A program made the position numbers and the translations under genes. Below, piece after piece: positions 10,446 to 21,407 of a DNA stretch of 64,000 nucleotides. Location: NCBI GenBank assembly GCA_031216915.1, contig CM062297.1, positions 536,136,971 to 536,200,970 on the forward strand. Reading direction: 5' to 3'. The notes beneath the pieces were generated by a model. The model did no database searches and was not told the origin of the DNA. It saw nothing but the letters and a program-made list of their open reading frames with translations. The stretch's first letter is position 1. Each line of letters begins with the position of its first letter. The DNA is from Pictodentalium vernedei. Lineage: Eukaryota; Mollusca; Scaphopoda; Dentaliida; Dentaliidae.

Positions 10446-11401
10446 ACTATGCGGCTAAGTGGAAGGTTTTTCGTCGTTGGTGTAGGGATCATTCTGTAGA
10501 TATATTTGATCCCTCTATACCAGACATTGCAAACTTTCTAGTATACTTGTTTGACGAAATCAAACTGCAGCCTGTTACTATAAAGGGTTATAGATCTATG
10601 TTATCTGATACCTATGCACATCATGATAGTTTACAAATTGGATCTAATGTCTCTTTGTCGAAATTGGTTAGAAACTTTTCGATAAATAGACCCAGAACTC
10701 TTAGATTAATTCCTAAGTGGAATTTAGCTTGGGTTCTCCTTAAATTGAAGGAAAAGCCATTTGAACCTCTTGGGACAGTAGATTTCAAATTCTTATCTTA
10801 TAAGACAGCTTTTCTCTTAGCTTTCTCTTCTGCCAGAAGAGTCAGTGAGCTTCATGCACTATTGGTGGATGATTCTCATTATCGTAGTGTTGGGAACACT
10901 ATCACCTTCACTACTAATGTGGGTTTTTTAGCTAAGAATCAGGCTCCTAATAAATATCCGGAACCTATTGTTATTAAGGCTCTTCCGTCTTCAGACGGGC
11001 GTAGGCCTTTACTCTGTCCTGTTAGAGCACTACGTATCTATAAACAGAGATCTCAGTTTATCAGAAAGGGACGGAAACGTTTCTTTCTGTCTTTGATGCC
11101 TAATAGAAAGGACATTTCAGTCCATTCTATTGCTAGATGGATTCAGTTAACTATCCGTACTGCTTATGAAGATTTATCTTCTTCTCAGCAGTCTGTGCTT
11201 AAGATTTCTGCTCATGAAGTAAGAGCTCTTTCTACTTCCTGGGCTTATGCTAATAGTGTTGCTATTACAGATTTAATGAAGGCTGCTTATTGGTCTCAGC
11301 CATCCACATTTATGAATTTTTATCTCAGAAATATTGAGTCCATTTCTGGAGACCTGCATTGTTTAGGTCCGTTATCTGTTGCTCAGAATGTCGTCCACTA
11401 A
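10226..11401 (+). CDS. DIRS-A tyrosine recombinase, copy 1
   Basis: The 391-codon frame encodes a phage-integrase-type tyrosine recombinase, expected to insert the circular DNA form by site-specific recombination. The N-terminal SAM-like core-binding part is around residues 75-160 (AAKWKVFRRWC, VTIKGYRSML). Catalytic residues seen: Arg ~205 in SARRVSEL, His ~329 and Arg ~332 in HEVR, and nucleophile Tyr ~366 in FMNFYLRN. The frame has no ATG before RSMLSD (~residue 125), so expression probably needs frameshifting, splicing or fusion from the overlapping upstream frame. It overlaps the RT stop region by 220 nt. It ends at 11401, just before the G-rich trailer. Confidence 0.93.
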   Translation: MDKSTQVSVVGPTAEASSTRGSSFAGEIAPTPSQPARSQPSRFSVVRSFLHGKHFTGRAVDAISNCRRTSSSLNYAAKWKVFRRWCRDHSVDIFDPSIPDIANFLVYLFDEIKLQPVTIKGYRSMLSDTYAHHDSLQIGSNVSLSKLVRNFSINRPRTLRLIPKWNLAWVLLKLKEKPFEPLGTVDFKFLSYKTAFLLAFSSARRVSELHALLVDDSHYRSVGNTITFTTNVGFLAKNQAPNKYPEPIVIKALPSSDGRRPLLCPVRALRIYKQRSQFIRKGRKRFFLSLMPNRKDISVHSIARWIQLTIRTAYEDLSSSQQSVLKISAHEVRALSTSWAYANSVAITDLMKAAYWSQPSTFMNFYLRNIESISGDLHCLGPLSVAQNVVH

Positions 11402-12007
11402 ACAGTTGCAACTATAGTTATGCAGGCTTTCTGTTCCGGCAGTGACTCCGTCCGGCTGCCCTCTTCGCTCTGGGCTATTTGACCAAGGGGAAGGGGGGGG
11501 GGGGGGGGGGGGGGGGGCGGGTGTTCCCTTAGGTCACCTGCTTTATAGTGAAAAGCAAGGGAATGCCTCCTCCAAGTCAGTATTTCTGAGTCGCTTCCGG
11601 GATGGTTTTAAAGTGTAATATTAATGTTTAAATTCATTCATGTCTTATTTTTAAAGTGTAGCTCGGTGTGAAGCATTTGTATATGTCAAGTGTCAAACGG
11701 GCTTTAATATACAATACTCGGACACTTTTAAATGATTATAAAGAGTCTCATTTCTCTGGACTACTTTATTTATTGGCTTGCTTTAAAAATAATTAGTATA
11801 AGGGTTATACTGGATGTTAATAGAGAACATGAATGTTATTGTGCTCAATTATTAAGGGTAGTGTATCTTTCTAATTTAATTTTAAATAAGAAAGATACAT
11901 GTAAAGCCTAATACTCCTTTTCTCCTTAAGGGGTTACCTCTTTACTATATAATTGAGCTTATTGGATTTTCCTCTATGTCCTAGGCCCTCCAGCCTGTTT
12001 ACTATTC
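11402..12007 (+). other. 3' untranslated region of DIRS-A copy 1
   Basis: Contains a long homopolymeric G tract (about 11490-11520) that differs in length from copy 2. A hairpin with ~17-nt arms lies at 11863-11899 (GTATCTTTCT... paired with ...AGAAAGATAC). No gene is seen. Confidence 0.65.
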
Positions 12008-12095
12008 AGCTAAGTCTGGGTCATTGTTACAGTATAAAAATGTTAAAAAATTTATAGTAATTTATATATTTTTTATACTTACCAATGACCCAGAC
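12008..12095 (+). repeat. Internal complementary region (ICR) of DIRS-A copy 1
   Basis: The left half (to ~12041) is the reverse complement of the element's left end (...GTACAGTATAAAAAT). The right half (from ~12042, GTTAAAAAATTTATAG) is the reverse complement of the extreme right end, including the ~28-bp extension beyond the ITR. The two termini therefore meet here as they would in a circle, the classic DIRS ICR used as template for completing the ends. One base differs from the left end (cattgttac versus cattggtac). Confidence 0.9.
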
Positions 12096-12170
12096 GGGGA
12101 TGGCCCTCCCTGGAGTTGGGAACTCTTGCCTCCCCGCTGAGTACATAGCGCTGACCAGGCACTGCCAGTA

Positions 12171-12398
12171 AGAATGATAATTGGCGCCAATTTCGGGACG
12201 ACTGCGTCACTGCGCATGCGCAGTAGAGGCGTACTATGGAGGTCCTTTAGGACATGATTTCTTTTTGTTTTGGATGCAAATTTTGGGGATTGGGGGGCAA
12301 AATTTGTGTTTGGCCCTGGTTTTGTTGGAGTTAGCACCAGCTAAGTCTGGGTCATTGGTAAGTATAAAAAATATATAAATTACTATAAATTTTTTAAC
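12171..12398 (-). repeat. Right inverted terminal repeat and terminal extension of DIRS-A copy 1
   Basis: Positions 12171-12370 are the inverted copy of 5268-5467, including the NRF1-like and GGCGCC palindromes. A right-end extension of about 28 bp ending TTTTTTAAC (12398) is absent from the left end but matched in the ICR, fixing the right boundary. Confidence 0.9.
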
Positions 12399-13939
12399 TT
12401 TCAGAACCATCAGGTCGATTTGAACCAAATTTGATATGAGATGATAATGGGTCATAAGTAGTTGATTGATACAGAAAAAAAATTTCTCATTGCCCCGTGG
12501 GAACCTCGGGAGCTAAAAATAGGAAAAACCTTAAAACTCCCATATCTCAAAAACTACACGGCACAGAGAATTCTTATTTTGTATAAAGTTTACTTTTATC
12601 CAGGAGAATAGAATGGTTAAAAAATGCCCTATCGGTTTGATCACAAGGTACTTTTTTCATGACTTTGAAAAAGTGCTGAGTCAGTACTTTTTAACACTGA
12701 AGGCAATGGGAAAAAGATGAAGAAATCTTCTTCTCCAGATCCAGCAGGCAGAATCTTTTGATATTTGGTATGCAACATTGTGGGGTGGATCTGATTCAAG
12801 TTTGTTCAAATCGGCTCCCTAGATTCATATTTGGGCTCACTATAGAAGCTCGAATTCGAACTCAGTGCATTTCAGGCAAATTTCTTTGAAAATCTTCTTA
12901 TCAAGATCCAGCAAGCAGAATCTTTTGATATTGGGTATGCACCATGCTTACAGGGGTGAGATTCAAGTTTGTTCAAGCCAAGTCCCTAGGTCCATATTTG
13001 GACTCACTGTGGGAGCTTGAATTGTAACTTAGTTCAAAATGAGGAATTTTCTTTAAAAATCTTCTTCTTCAGATCCAGCATTCGGAATGTTTTGATATTT
13101 GATGTGCAGCATCCGTAGGGGGTGGGTGGGGGTGGGGGGTGGTGTGGGGGGGGGGGAGATTCAAGTTTGTTAAAGCCAAGTCCCCCCCGTGGGAGCCCGA
13201 ATTATAACTTAGTTCAATACGAGGAATATGCTTTAAAAATCTTCTTTTTTTTTTCAGATCCACTGGTCAGAATCTTTGGATATTTGGTATAAGCTTTTCT
13301 TAGGAGGAGCAGATGCAACTTGTTGAAATCAATTCTCTGGGTTGATATTTAGGCTACCATGTCAGGTGAGCGCCCTCAGGCCCCTTGGGGCCTCTTGTCA
13401 AAAATATTCTCTTCTGAAATTGCCAGGCCACATTTCTTGATACTTCACATAAATGATGACTGGGACCCCCACTGCCAACGACCCTCATTTAATGTTGATT
13501 GGGTTGTAAAAAGACCATAATTGCGGCTTATAGTTACTATAGAAACCCTATGGAAAATCACATTTTCATCTTCTTCTCTGGAACTACTGAGCCAATGTGA
13601 ACCAAACCTGGCAGGGATAGTCTATGGAAGGTCTTCTACAAATGCTTCTCTTTTTTGTTACCGTGCATCGAAAAACATGGTTGCCAGAAGCATTTTTTTA
13701 TTCTAATTGGTGGATTTTGAAAAATCTTCTCCTCTGAAACCACAGGGCCAAATGTTTTGAAACTTTGCATGGTTGATGACTGGGACACCTTCTACCAACG
13801 GTACACATGTAATGTTGATTGGGTTGTAAACATGGCTGCAATTGCGGCTTATAGTTACTATAGAAACCCTATGGGGAAATCACATTTTCATCTTCTTCTC
13901 TGGGACTACTGAGCCGACATGAACCAAACTTCGCAGGAA

Positions 13940-14640
13940 TGGTCTATGAGAGGATGTAAATATGTGGCTATCAGAGGCTATATTCTAATGCTTAACCTAA
14001 TGCCTCTCCTGTCTGCACTAAGGTCAGTACTGTCAGCAAATTACTTGTTTTTTGAGAATCTGGTATGGGTTGGTTCAAGTTTTTGCCACAGTGAACTGGG
14101 AAAAAAAACCCAAATATTGTGTATACAGTACAAGTCAAAACAAGTTGTAGCATAACTGCAATAAACTAAATAAATGGATGCTCATGCACTGACAAGATCA
14201 GAATCTGACATTTTCTGAAAAGCTATCGGTGAGAGCATTCCAGAAAATGATGTCGGCATCTGGTCTTATCAGTGTAGGAAGAGAAGGATACGTAGTTTAT
14301 AGGGTTATCCCTACAACATTTTTTAACTTGTACTGCAAACAAGTGCATCTGTAATTATATTAATACATGTATTATTCTCAAGTTACTTATCAGAAATACT
14401 GATTGATGACAGGTGTTTGGAAAGCATGGAAGTTTTGTTATTTTCTTTTCCCATCTGACCAGTCAATTATAGTATCATTCAAGATATTACAAAATTGTTG
14501 GAATAAAATGTGTTTCCTGTAACCCTTTACCTATCCAAAGCTATTTAAAAGAGAATACTGTCTGAAGAAATTGTAATTTTCAAAATATTTAACCTTCTTT
14601 TACTGAGTTTTTTGTTGAAACAGAATTCATAAATCTGGAT
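13940..14640. other. Unclassified interruption in the 320-bp-unit element
   Basis: The 320-bp unit breaks off after 'tctatgagagg' and resumes near 14640 with 'ggattttcaggcaatc'. The intervening sequence is A/T-rich, with no recognisable protein, inverted termini or internal repeat. Confidence 0.5.
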
Positions 14641-15123
14641 TTTCAGGCAATCATCTTTGAAACTACAAGGCCAAATGTTTTGAAACTAAATGTGACTGAT
14701 GACTGGAACCCCTTCTACCAACGATCCTCATGTAATCTTTATCGGGTTGCAATTATGGTTGCAATTGTGGCTTATAGTTACTATAGAAACTCTATAGGAA
14801 ATCACATTTTCATCATCTTCTCTGAAAGTACTGAGCCAATGTGAACCAGACTTGGCAGGCATAGTCTATGAGAGGTTCTCTACAACTGTTAAATATTTTA
14901 TTCCTGTTGGATGAAAAACGTGGCTGCCAGAAGCATTCTTTGATTCTGATTGATAAATTTGGAAAACTCTTCTTCTCTGAAAGTACAAAGTCAAATGTTT
15001 TGAAACTTCATATGGTTGAGGTCTCGGACATCTACCAATGATCCTCATGTATTGTTGATGTAATGTTGCAAACATGGCCACATTTGCAACTCATAGTAAC
15101 CATCCTATGGAAAATCACATTTT

Positions 15124-17281
15124 TAGCTCAACTTTGACGAAGTCAAATTTGAGCTATTGTCATGGCCCGTCGTCCGTCTGTCCGTCCGTCTGTCCATCTG
15201 TTCGTCTGTCCATACGTCAACAATTGGCTATGGCTCGGGCTAGAGGTCGTATTTATGAACTGATCTTTACGAAACTTCTTGTGTACCTTTGTTATGACCC
15301 TGGGACGGGAAGGAGTGTTTTTAGGTGTGGTCCGAAATTCAAGATGGCTGCCAGCAGCCATTTTGTACTGATGATGCAAAAATCAGTTTTTTGTACAGAA
15401 CTTCTGTATGAAAGTTCTGATTTGAATAAAGTTTTGTATAAATGTTTAGTACCATGGGATACATCACATATAATACAGGTTTTTTTCTCGTGCGTAAATT
15501 ATGCAAATTAGACTGACTTTGATTTATTTAGTGTTACTTTCAGAGCTGTAAGTGCCAAGCTGCTATGGCTCAGGCTAGAGGCCGTATTTATGAACCGATC
15601 TTTACGAAACTTCTTGGGTACCTTTGTTATGACCGTGGGACGAGAACGAGTGTTTTTGGGTGCGGTCCGAAATTCAAGATGGCTGCCAGCCGCCATTTTG
15701 TACCGATGATGCAGAAATCTGTTTTTTGTACAGAACTTCCATATGAAAGCTCTGATTTGAATAATTTTTTGTATGAATGTTTAGTACCATGGGATACATC
15801 ACATATAATACGGGTTTTTTTCTTAGACTAATTTTGATGTTTTTGGTGTTACTTTCAGCACTGTAAGTGCAAATGCCAATACGGCTCGGGCTAGAGGCCG
15901 TATTTATGAACCGATCTTTACGAAACTTCTTGGGTACCTTTGGTATCTCCGTGGGACGAGAACGAGTGTTTTTGGGTCTGGTCCGAAATTCAAGATGGCC
16001 GATGACAGCCATTTTGTACAAAATTAGGTGCAATCAGATTTTTGCACAGAACTTCCATATGAAAGTGCTGATTTGAATAATTTTTTGTGTGAATGTTTAG
16101 TACCATGGGATACATCACATATAATACGGGTTTTTTTCTCGTGCAGAAATTATGCAAATTAGATGAACTTTGATTTTTTCAGTGCGACTTACACACAGTA
16201 AGTACACATGTCAATATGGCTCAGACTAGAGTCTGTATTTATGAACTGATCTTCACGAAATGTCTTGGGTACCTTTGTTATCACCTTGGGATGAGAACGA
16301 GTGTTTCTGGTTACGGTCTAAAATTCAAGATGGCTGCCAGTGGCCATTTTGTACCGAAATTAGGTCTAATCAGTTTTTTGTACACAACTTCTATACAGCT
16401 CAGACTAGAGGCCATATTTATGAACCAATCTTTACAAAACTTCTTGGGTACCTTTGTTATCACCGTGGGATGAGAGCGAGTGTTTTTGGGTGTGGTCCGA
16501 AATTCAAGATGGCCACCAGCAGCCATTTTGTACCAAAATTAGTGCAATCAGTCTTTTGTACAGAACTTCTGTATGAAAGTTCTGATTTGAATAAATTTTT
16601 GTATGAATGTTTAGTAACATGGAATACATCACATATTGTAAGGGGGTTTTTTTTCATGCAGAAATTATGCAAATTAGATGAACTTTGATTTATTCAGTGC
16701 TACTTACACAATGTGAGCACACATGTCAATACGGCTCAGGGTAGAGGCTGTATTTATGAACCAATCTTCACAAAACTTCTTGGGTACCTTTGTTATCACC
16801 TTGGGATGAGAATGAGTGTTTCTGGGTACTGTCCAAAATTCAAGATGGCTACCAGTGGCCATTTTGTACCAAAATTAGGTCCAATCAGTTTTTTGTCACA
16901 AGTTCTATACAGCTCGTATTTATGAATTGATCTTCACAAAACTTCTTGGGTACCTTTGTTTTCACCTTGGGACAGGAACAAGTGTGTTTTGGGATGCCTT
17001 TGTTATCACTGTGCTATGAGAACAAATATTTTGGGGTTCAGTCAGACTCACTCTGGGACTCAATGATTTCTTTTCTAGTTTAGCATCTGACTGTTACCCA
17101 CCTTTACAATACTTTACCTTTACCATTTGTTACAGACAACGGTCAGTATTTATGTACAGACCATTACAATACTTTATATGTACCTTTGTTATCAGGTCAT
17201 TACCTAGATGTTTGTCATTGCTGTGTCACATACTACACGTGCATGTCTTTGTCTTGACAAGTTGAGCTACAGTGTCATTGA
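15124..17281. mobile_element. TAGCTCAAC-type element with ~335-bp units
   Basis: Begins TAGCTCAACTTTGACG with return arm TCAAATTTGAGCT, followed by CCGTC/TGTCC-rich sequence (15165-15210). The body has repeated ~335-bp units containing 'gaaattcaagatggc' and 'cttcttgggtacctttg' at ~15260, 15600, 15930, 16260, 16440 and 16770. It ends 'cttgacaagttgagctac' near 17270, an inverted match of the start. Both flanks belong to the outer 320-bp-unit element. Open frames over this region are repeat by-products. No transposase is present, so it is non-autonomous. Confidence 0.75.
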
Positions 17282-18174
17282 CACTTTCATTATATTTTTC
17301 ATTCTGATTGGTGGATTTTTAAAAAATCTCCTCTGAAACCACAGGGCCAAATGTTTTGAAACTCTGCATGGTTGATGACTGAGACAACCTCTACCAATGA
17401 TCCCCATTTAATGTCAATCGGGTAGCAAAAGAGGCTGTAATTATGGCTTATAATTACTGTAGAAACCCTATGGGAAATCACATTTTCATCTTCTTCTCCA
17501 GAATTACTGAGCTGATGTGAACCAAACCTGGCAGGGATAGTCTATGGCAGGTCCTCTACAAACACTACTCATTTTGTTGCCGTGCATCGAAAAACATGGC
17601 TGCCAGAAGCATTTTTGGATTCTGATTGGTGGATTTTGAAAAATCTTCTCCTCTGAAACTGCAGGGCCAAATGTTTTGAAACTTTGCATGGTTGATGACT
17701 GGGACACCCTCTACCAACATTCCTCATTTAATGTTGATCGTGTTGCAAACATGGCCACAATTGCAGCTTATAGTTACTATAGAAAACCTTATGGGAAATC
17801 ACATTTTCATCTTCTCTGGAACTACTGAGCCCACGTAAACCAAACTTGGCAGGAATGGTCTATAGGTGGCCCTCTACAAACGATCCTCTTTTTGTTCCTG
17901 TTGTTTGGAAAGTATGTCCACCAGAGACATTCTCTGATTCTGGTTGATGGATTTTGTAAAAATATTCTCCTCTGAAACAACAAAGTCAAATGTTTTGAAA
18001 CTTCATGTGATTGAGGACTGGGACACCTTCTACCAATGATCCTCATGTAATGTTGATGTAATGTTGCAAACATGGCCACAATTGCAGCTCATAGTTACCA
18101 TGGAAAGCCTGTGGGAAATCACATTTTTATGTGTAGTTCCAGGTGAGCGATTACAGGCTCTTTAGAGCCTCTAG

Positions 18175-18491
18175 TTCATTTTTTCCGTTTTACTTCAATT
18201 TTGGCATTTATGTGCAAATTTGAAAAGTAGTCATCAGATTTCAATAACTTTTGGCATGCTGCTTTATTGCATGCAAGAAGGCAGGTTTATATTTTTATAT
18301 TTCTTTGTTATCAAAAATTCATGTTCTTGGTTTGTTTAATGTTTTAGGCCTCATAATCTAAAAATATAATAGGTGGTGGTGTATTTTGTTCCTTTAGTGC
18401 TAAAGCATTGCAAAGCCTTGTTGCACTCAAGGGGCAAACTTATCAGTTTTCTTAACTTGGGTAAAATATCAAACATAAACCATTCTATTTT
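18175..18491. other. Non-coding spacer
   Basis: A/T-rich sequence between two repeat elements; no gene, hairpin or repeat identified. Confidence 0.5.
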
Positions 18492-19425
18492 TAGTCGAGT
18501 TGTGACGAAGTCAAACTCGACTTATAGTTTGATGAGTGGCAGGTGGGCGGGCGGGCAGGCATAAACAATTGGTTTCCGGATGATAACTTGATAATGGTTC
18601 AATCCATGTTCATGAAACTTCACAGATAGGTTGGTATCGGTGAGAGGAAGAACCCTATTAATTTTGGATTTGCTTGGTCAAAGGTCAAGGTCACAGTGAC
18701 CTTGAACATAGTAAATTGTAAACAATTGGTTTCCGGATGGTAACTTGACTACGGTTCAACCCACATTCATGAAGCTTCATATGTAGCTTGGCCTTCATGT
18801 GGGGAAGAACCCTATATATTTTGGACTTGCTAGGTCAAAGGTCAAGGTCACAGTGACTCTGAACATAGTAAATCAAAACAATTGGTTTCCAGATGATAAC
18901 TTGATAATGGTTTGACCTATGTTCATGAAACTTCAAAGTTAGGTTGGCATCAGTGAGAGGAAGAACCCTATTTATTTTGGACTCACTAGGTGAAAGGGCA
19001 AGGTCGCAGTGACCTTCAACATAGTATATCGTAAACAATTAGTTTCTGGACGATAACTTGATAATGTTTCGACCCATGTTCATGAAACTTCATAGGTAGG
19101 TTGGCATTAGTGAGAGGAAGAACCCTATTTATTTTGGACTTGCTAGGTCAAAGGCCAAGGTCATGGTGACCTTGAACATAACAAATCATAAACAATTGGT
19201 TTCCAGATGATAATTTGACAATGGTTCCACCTACATTCATGAAACGTCATAGGTAGGTTGGCATTGGTGCAAGAAAGAGCCCTATTTATTTCGGAATCAC
19301 TATGTCAAAGGTCAATGTCACAGTTACCCTTCACATAGTAAATTGTAAACAATTGGTTTCTGGACGATAAGTTGATAATGATTAAATCCACTTTTGTGCT
19401 GTCACAACTCGACATTGGATCGGTG
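18492..19425. mobile_element. TAGTCGAG-type element with ~156-bp units
   Basis: Starts TAGTCGAGTTGTGACG with return arm GTCAAACTCGACT, then a GGCGGGC run. About 5.5 units of ~156 bp follow ('acaattggtttcc' at ~18567, 18723, 18880, 19036, 19192, 19347), each with 'aaggtcaaggtcacagtgacc'. It ends 'gtcacaactcgac' near 19414, inverted relative to the start. It has the same architecture as the TAGCTC families but unrelated units. Confidence 0.78.
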
Positions 19426-20495
19426 ATCCTATTGGCATTTTATTTTTTTTTTAAGTCTGCATTGTTTAGAAAAAAGAGGGCATTCTGCAGCCAAAAGGAC
19501 CTTGCGGGATGGCTTCAGAGTACAAGACTTCTGCAAGAGAAGCAATTAAAAGCACCTCTAAATATCTCGTTTCTGGTGTCTACGTCCTAATCTCCTTCTT
19601 ACTACTTCATACATGGAGATTAATAACTATAAAGTAAGATACTTACCCCAAAATGGGAAAATAGTATACAATCAAGTCCTATTCTGAAACATTAACAGCA
19701 TGACAATTATGACCAGTGACAGAAAATTACGGTGTCAGGGATCCACGAGATGGGATTCTCCATGAAGGTATATGAACAGTTGCCTTTTATCAAATTCAGT
19801 GTTAATCAGTATATCCAGACCGAAAAACAGTTGAATGCCTCTAGTTCCTGTGAACCACAGATGTGCATTAAGTCCAGTGTAAAAAGAATTAGCAAACGAT
19901 GGGTTATCATTGAAGTGATTGGATGGCACTCACTGATTCCAAATTGACTAGTAAAAGTAGGATAATAAATTTGTTCAGTTATCTAGCACAGATACTTTTC
20001 ACATTTTACTTTCTACTGTGAATTAGTCTAAGAAAGTATGTTTATTGGGGTTTAATAACACTGACAGTAGACAATGCATAAATCATATAATGCTAGAGCA
20101 TTCTGGATTACAATCAGGAAGGAAATGCAGTCTACATTCTTCATTTTGAAGTGACACCTAACAGTAGCATTCACATGCAAGTGTCAAAGAATAGTGTGAA
20201 CATTATATCCCCTGAAGTTAGATTTTTTTCAAGAATATTCATAAAGTAAAATGGACTGAGATCCATTTGTTTATGAATAAATGTAAATCCTTGTCATAGC
20301 AATGTGTAGATGCTTTAGATGTACTGAGGCTGGCCTCTGTGAAACGAGCACATGCCAAGAAGGATACCATACAGGGCTGTGTCTGCTAGTGTAGCAGATC
20401 AGGCTGACTAAATGTACCTAGCTTTGTCCATGAAAACAGCCAGTCATTGACCTGTTGTAACTAGTTGCTCCAGCCCAAGAAACTCCATCAGCTAC
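19426..20495. other. Non-coding spacer, nothing recognised
   Basis: Unique-looking sequence without a recognisable gene. Short frames around 19732-19947 on both strands show no known motif. Confidence 0.5.
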
Positions 20496-21407
20496 CAGCC
20501 CCTGTAATTAGTCCTCGGCAACGGCAATTGCCGACGAGTTGCCGAGGGATTTTAGATGTTTCCTCAGCAGTATTTTTGCCGAAGACAATTTGAGTGATGT
20601 CAGTAATGATGATTGTTGTAAGCTGTTTTTAATTTAAAAACATAGTACAACAATCATCATTACTGACGTCTCTACTTCGCAGATGTGTATGTTTGAGTTC
20701 ATTTATCATGCAATTGTGACGTAGTATTAGGGAAACATAAACAATATGTGACCCGGTAATGCACTCATGATTCACAGCAGTTTTTCCAAGTCTGTTGTTT
20801 TCTACTAAATTGCACCACGTTGGACAGGTTAGGGTCAGTGAAGGAGTGAAAACCAGTATCCTTTCTTTACTGACCCCATCCGGTCGAATGCGTTGTAACG
20901 TTTTAGTAATCTCCCGGGTCACCTATTATTCATGTTTTCCCCCTTTTGCATGTTGGAGGAGTGAGAAAAACAAACACAGTGGCATGTTTTTAATGTTTTA
21001 TTAGAGTATGAACAGAGTGTACATACTTGTGATAACATCACATGTGACTGTCGTAATACCACAAAAATAGCACAGTAGTAGGTCGAGCAAATTTCTCGTC
21101 GTTCTTGAACATGTTTGTGACCTTTATGTGGATATACTGGAGTGCATGTGCCACAATATTATACACCTTTGACTCAAATTGAGATATCTCTTTAAAATGT
21201 GAGTTTATTACCCAAAAAAACATACATCTCCAAGACGCACCCGGTCGAACATCCAAGAACGCATACAGACACACAGTCCCCAGTAGTTATTCACATGAAA
21301 TAGTCATTTTGTAAAAATTGCCAAAAAAAACTCGATTTTTGCCAAGGATATTCATTTATCGTCGGCAAAGTTTTTGCCGAGGGAATTTTTGCTAATTACA
21401 GGGACTG
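20496..21407. mobile_element. hAT-like non-autonomous element (912 bp)
   Basis: The left terminus CAGCCCCTGTAATTAG (20496-20511) and right terminus (21392-21407) are inverted repeats of 16 bp with one mismatch. Flanking AGCTACC at 20490-20496 and 21408-21414 looks like a 7-8-bp target duplication, as in hAT elements. Subterminal 'ccgaggg/cctcggc' blocks are also inverted. It contains a strong internal hairpin at 20599-20667. Minus-strand frames at 20629-20922 and 21038-21274 have no recognised transposase motif. Confidence 0.65.

Larger units (their letters stand above)
5268..12398 (+). mobile_element. DIRS-type retrotransposon, family A, copy 1
   Basis: A 7.1-kb element with ~200-bp inverted terminal repeats, three overlapping coding frames (gag, RT-RNase H-methyltransferase-like, tyrosine recombinase) and an internal complementary region near the right end. 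This is the layout of DIRS1-group YR retrotransposons, which replicate through a circular intermediate and integrate by tyrosine recombinase without target duplications. The flanks (ending 'atttctat' and starting 'tttcagaacc') belong to the inner TAGCTC element and show no long target duplication. It is nearly identical to the copy at 53209-60328, differing by scattered single bases and small indels. Confidence 0.95.
4864..13398. mobile_element. Inner TAGCTC-type element (~170-bp units), split by DIRS-A copy 1
   Basis: It starts TAGCTCACCTGACTG with the return arm CAGGGTGAGCT, followed by CGTCCGTCGTC-rich sequence. It ends 13378-13398 with hairpin AGGCCCC-TT-GGGGCCT then CTTGT. Internal units of ~170 bp ('agatccagcaggcagaatc') match those at 34700-35760. 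Its insertion site is exact: the host unit elsewhere reads GATTTTCAAAAAT, while here GATTTT and CAAAAAT flank the element with no target duplication longer than one T. DIRS-A copy 1 (5268-12398) sits inside it. Confidence 0.75.
3973..18174. mobile_element. Outer TAGCTC-type element with 320-bp internal units, heavily interrupted
   Basis: It begins with a 5' hairpin (TAGCTCACCTAGCC... paired with ...CATGTGAGCT), then CGTCC-rich sequence, then ~320-bp direct repeats ('tgaacc' at 4104, 4425 and 4744). It ends at 18155-18174 with the hairpin AGGCTCT-TT-AGAGCCT followed by CTAG. It is interrupted by an inner element (4864-13398), an unclassified ~650-bp block near 13990-14640 and a third family (15124-17281). 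The units resume in register after the inner element. Tandem cores, a 5' palindrome and a 3' hairpin before CTAG fit non-autonomous Helitron/Helentron-like elements such as pearl; this is inference because no Rep/helicase is present. Confidence 0.72.

Noticed and set aside
15074-16925. Frames of up to 145 codons reading LGYLCYHRGMRASVFGCGPKFKMA
   Set aside because: They follow the 335-bp repeat unit, change frame between units and include the CCGTC run; better explained as non-coding repeat.
20629-21274. hAT transposase fragments on the minus strand
   Set aside because: No hAT motif could be recognised; the frame spans half of the internal hairpin.
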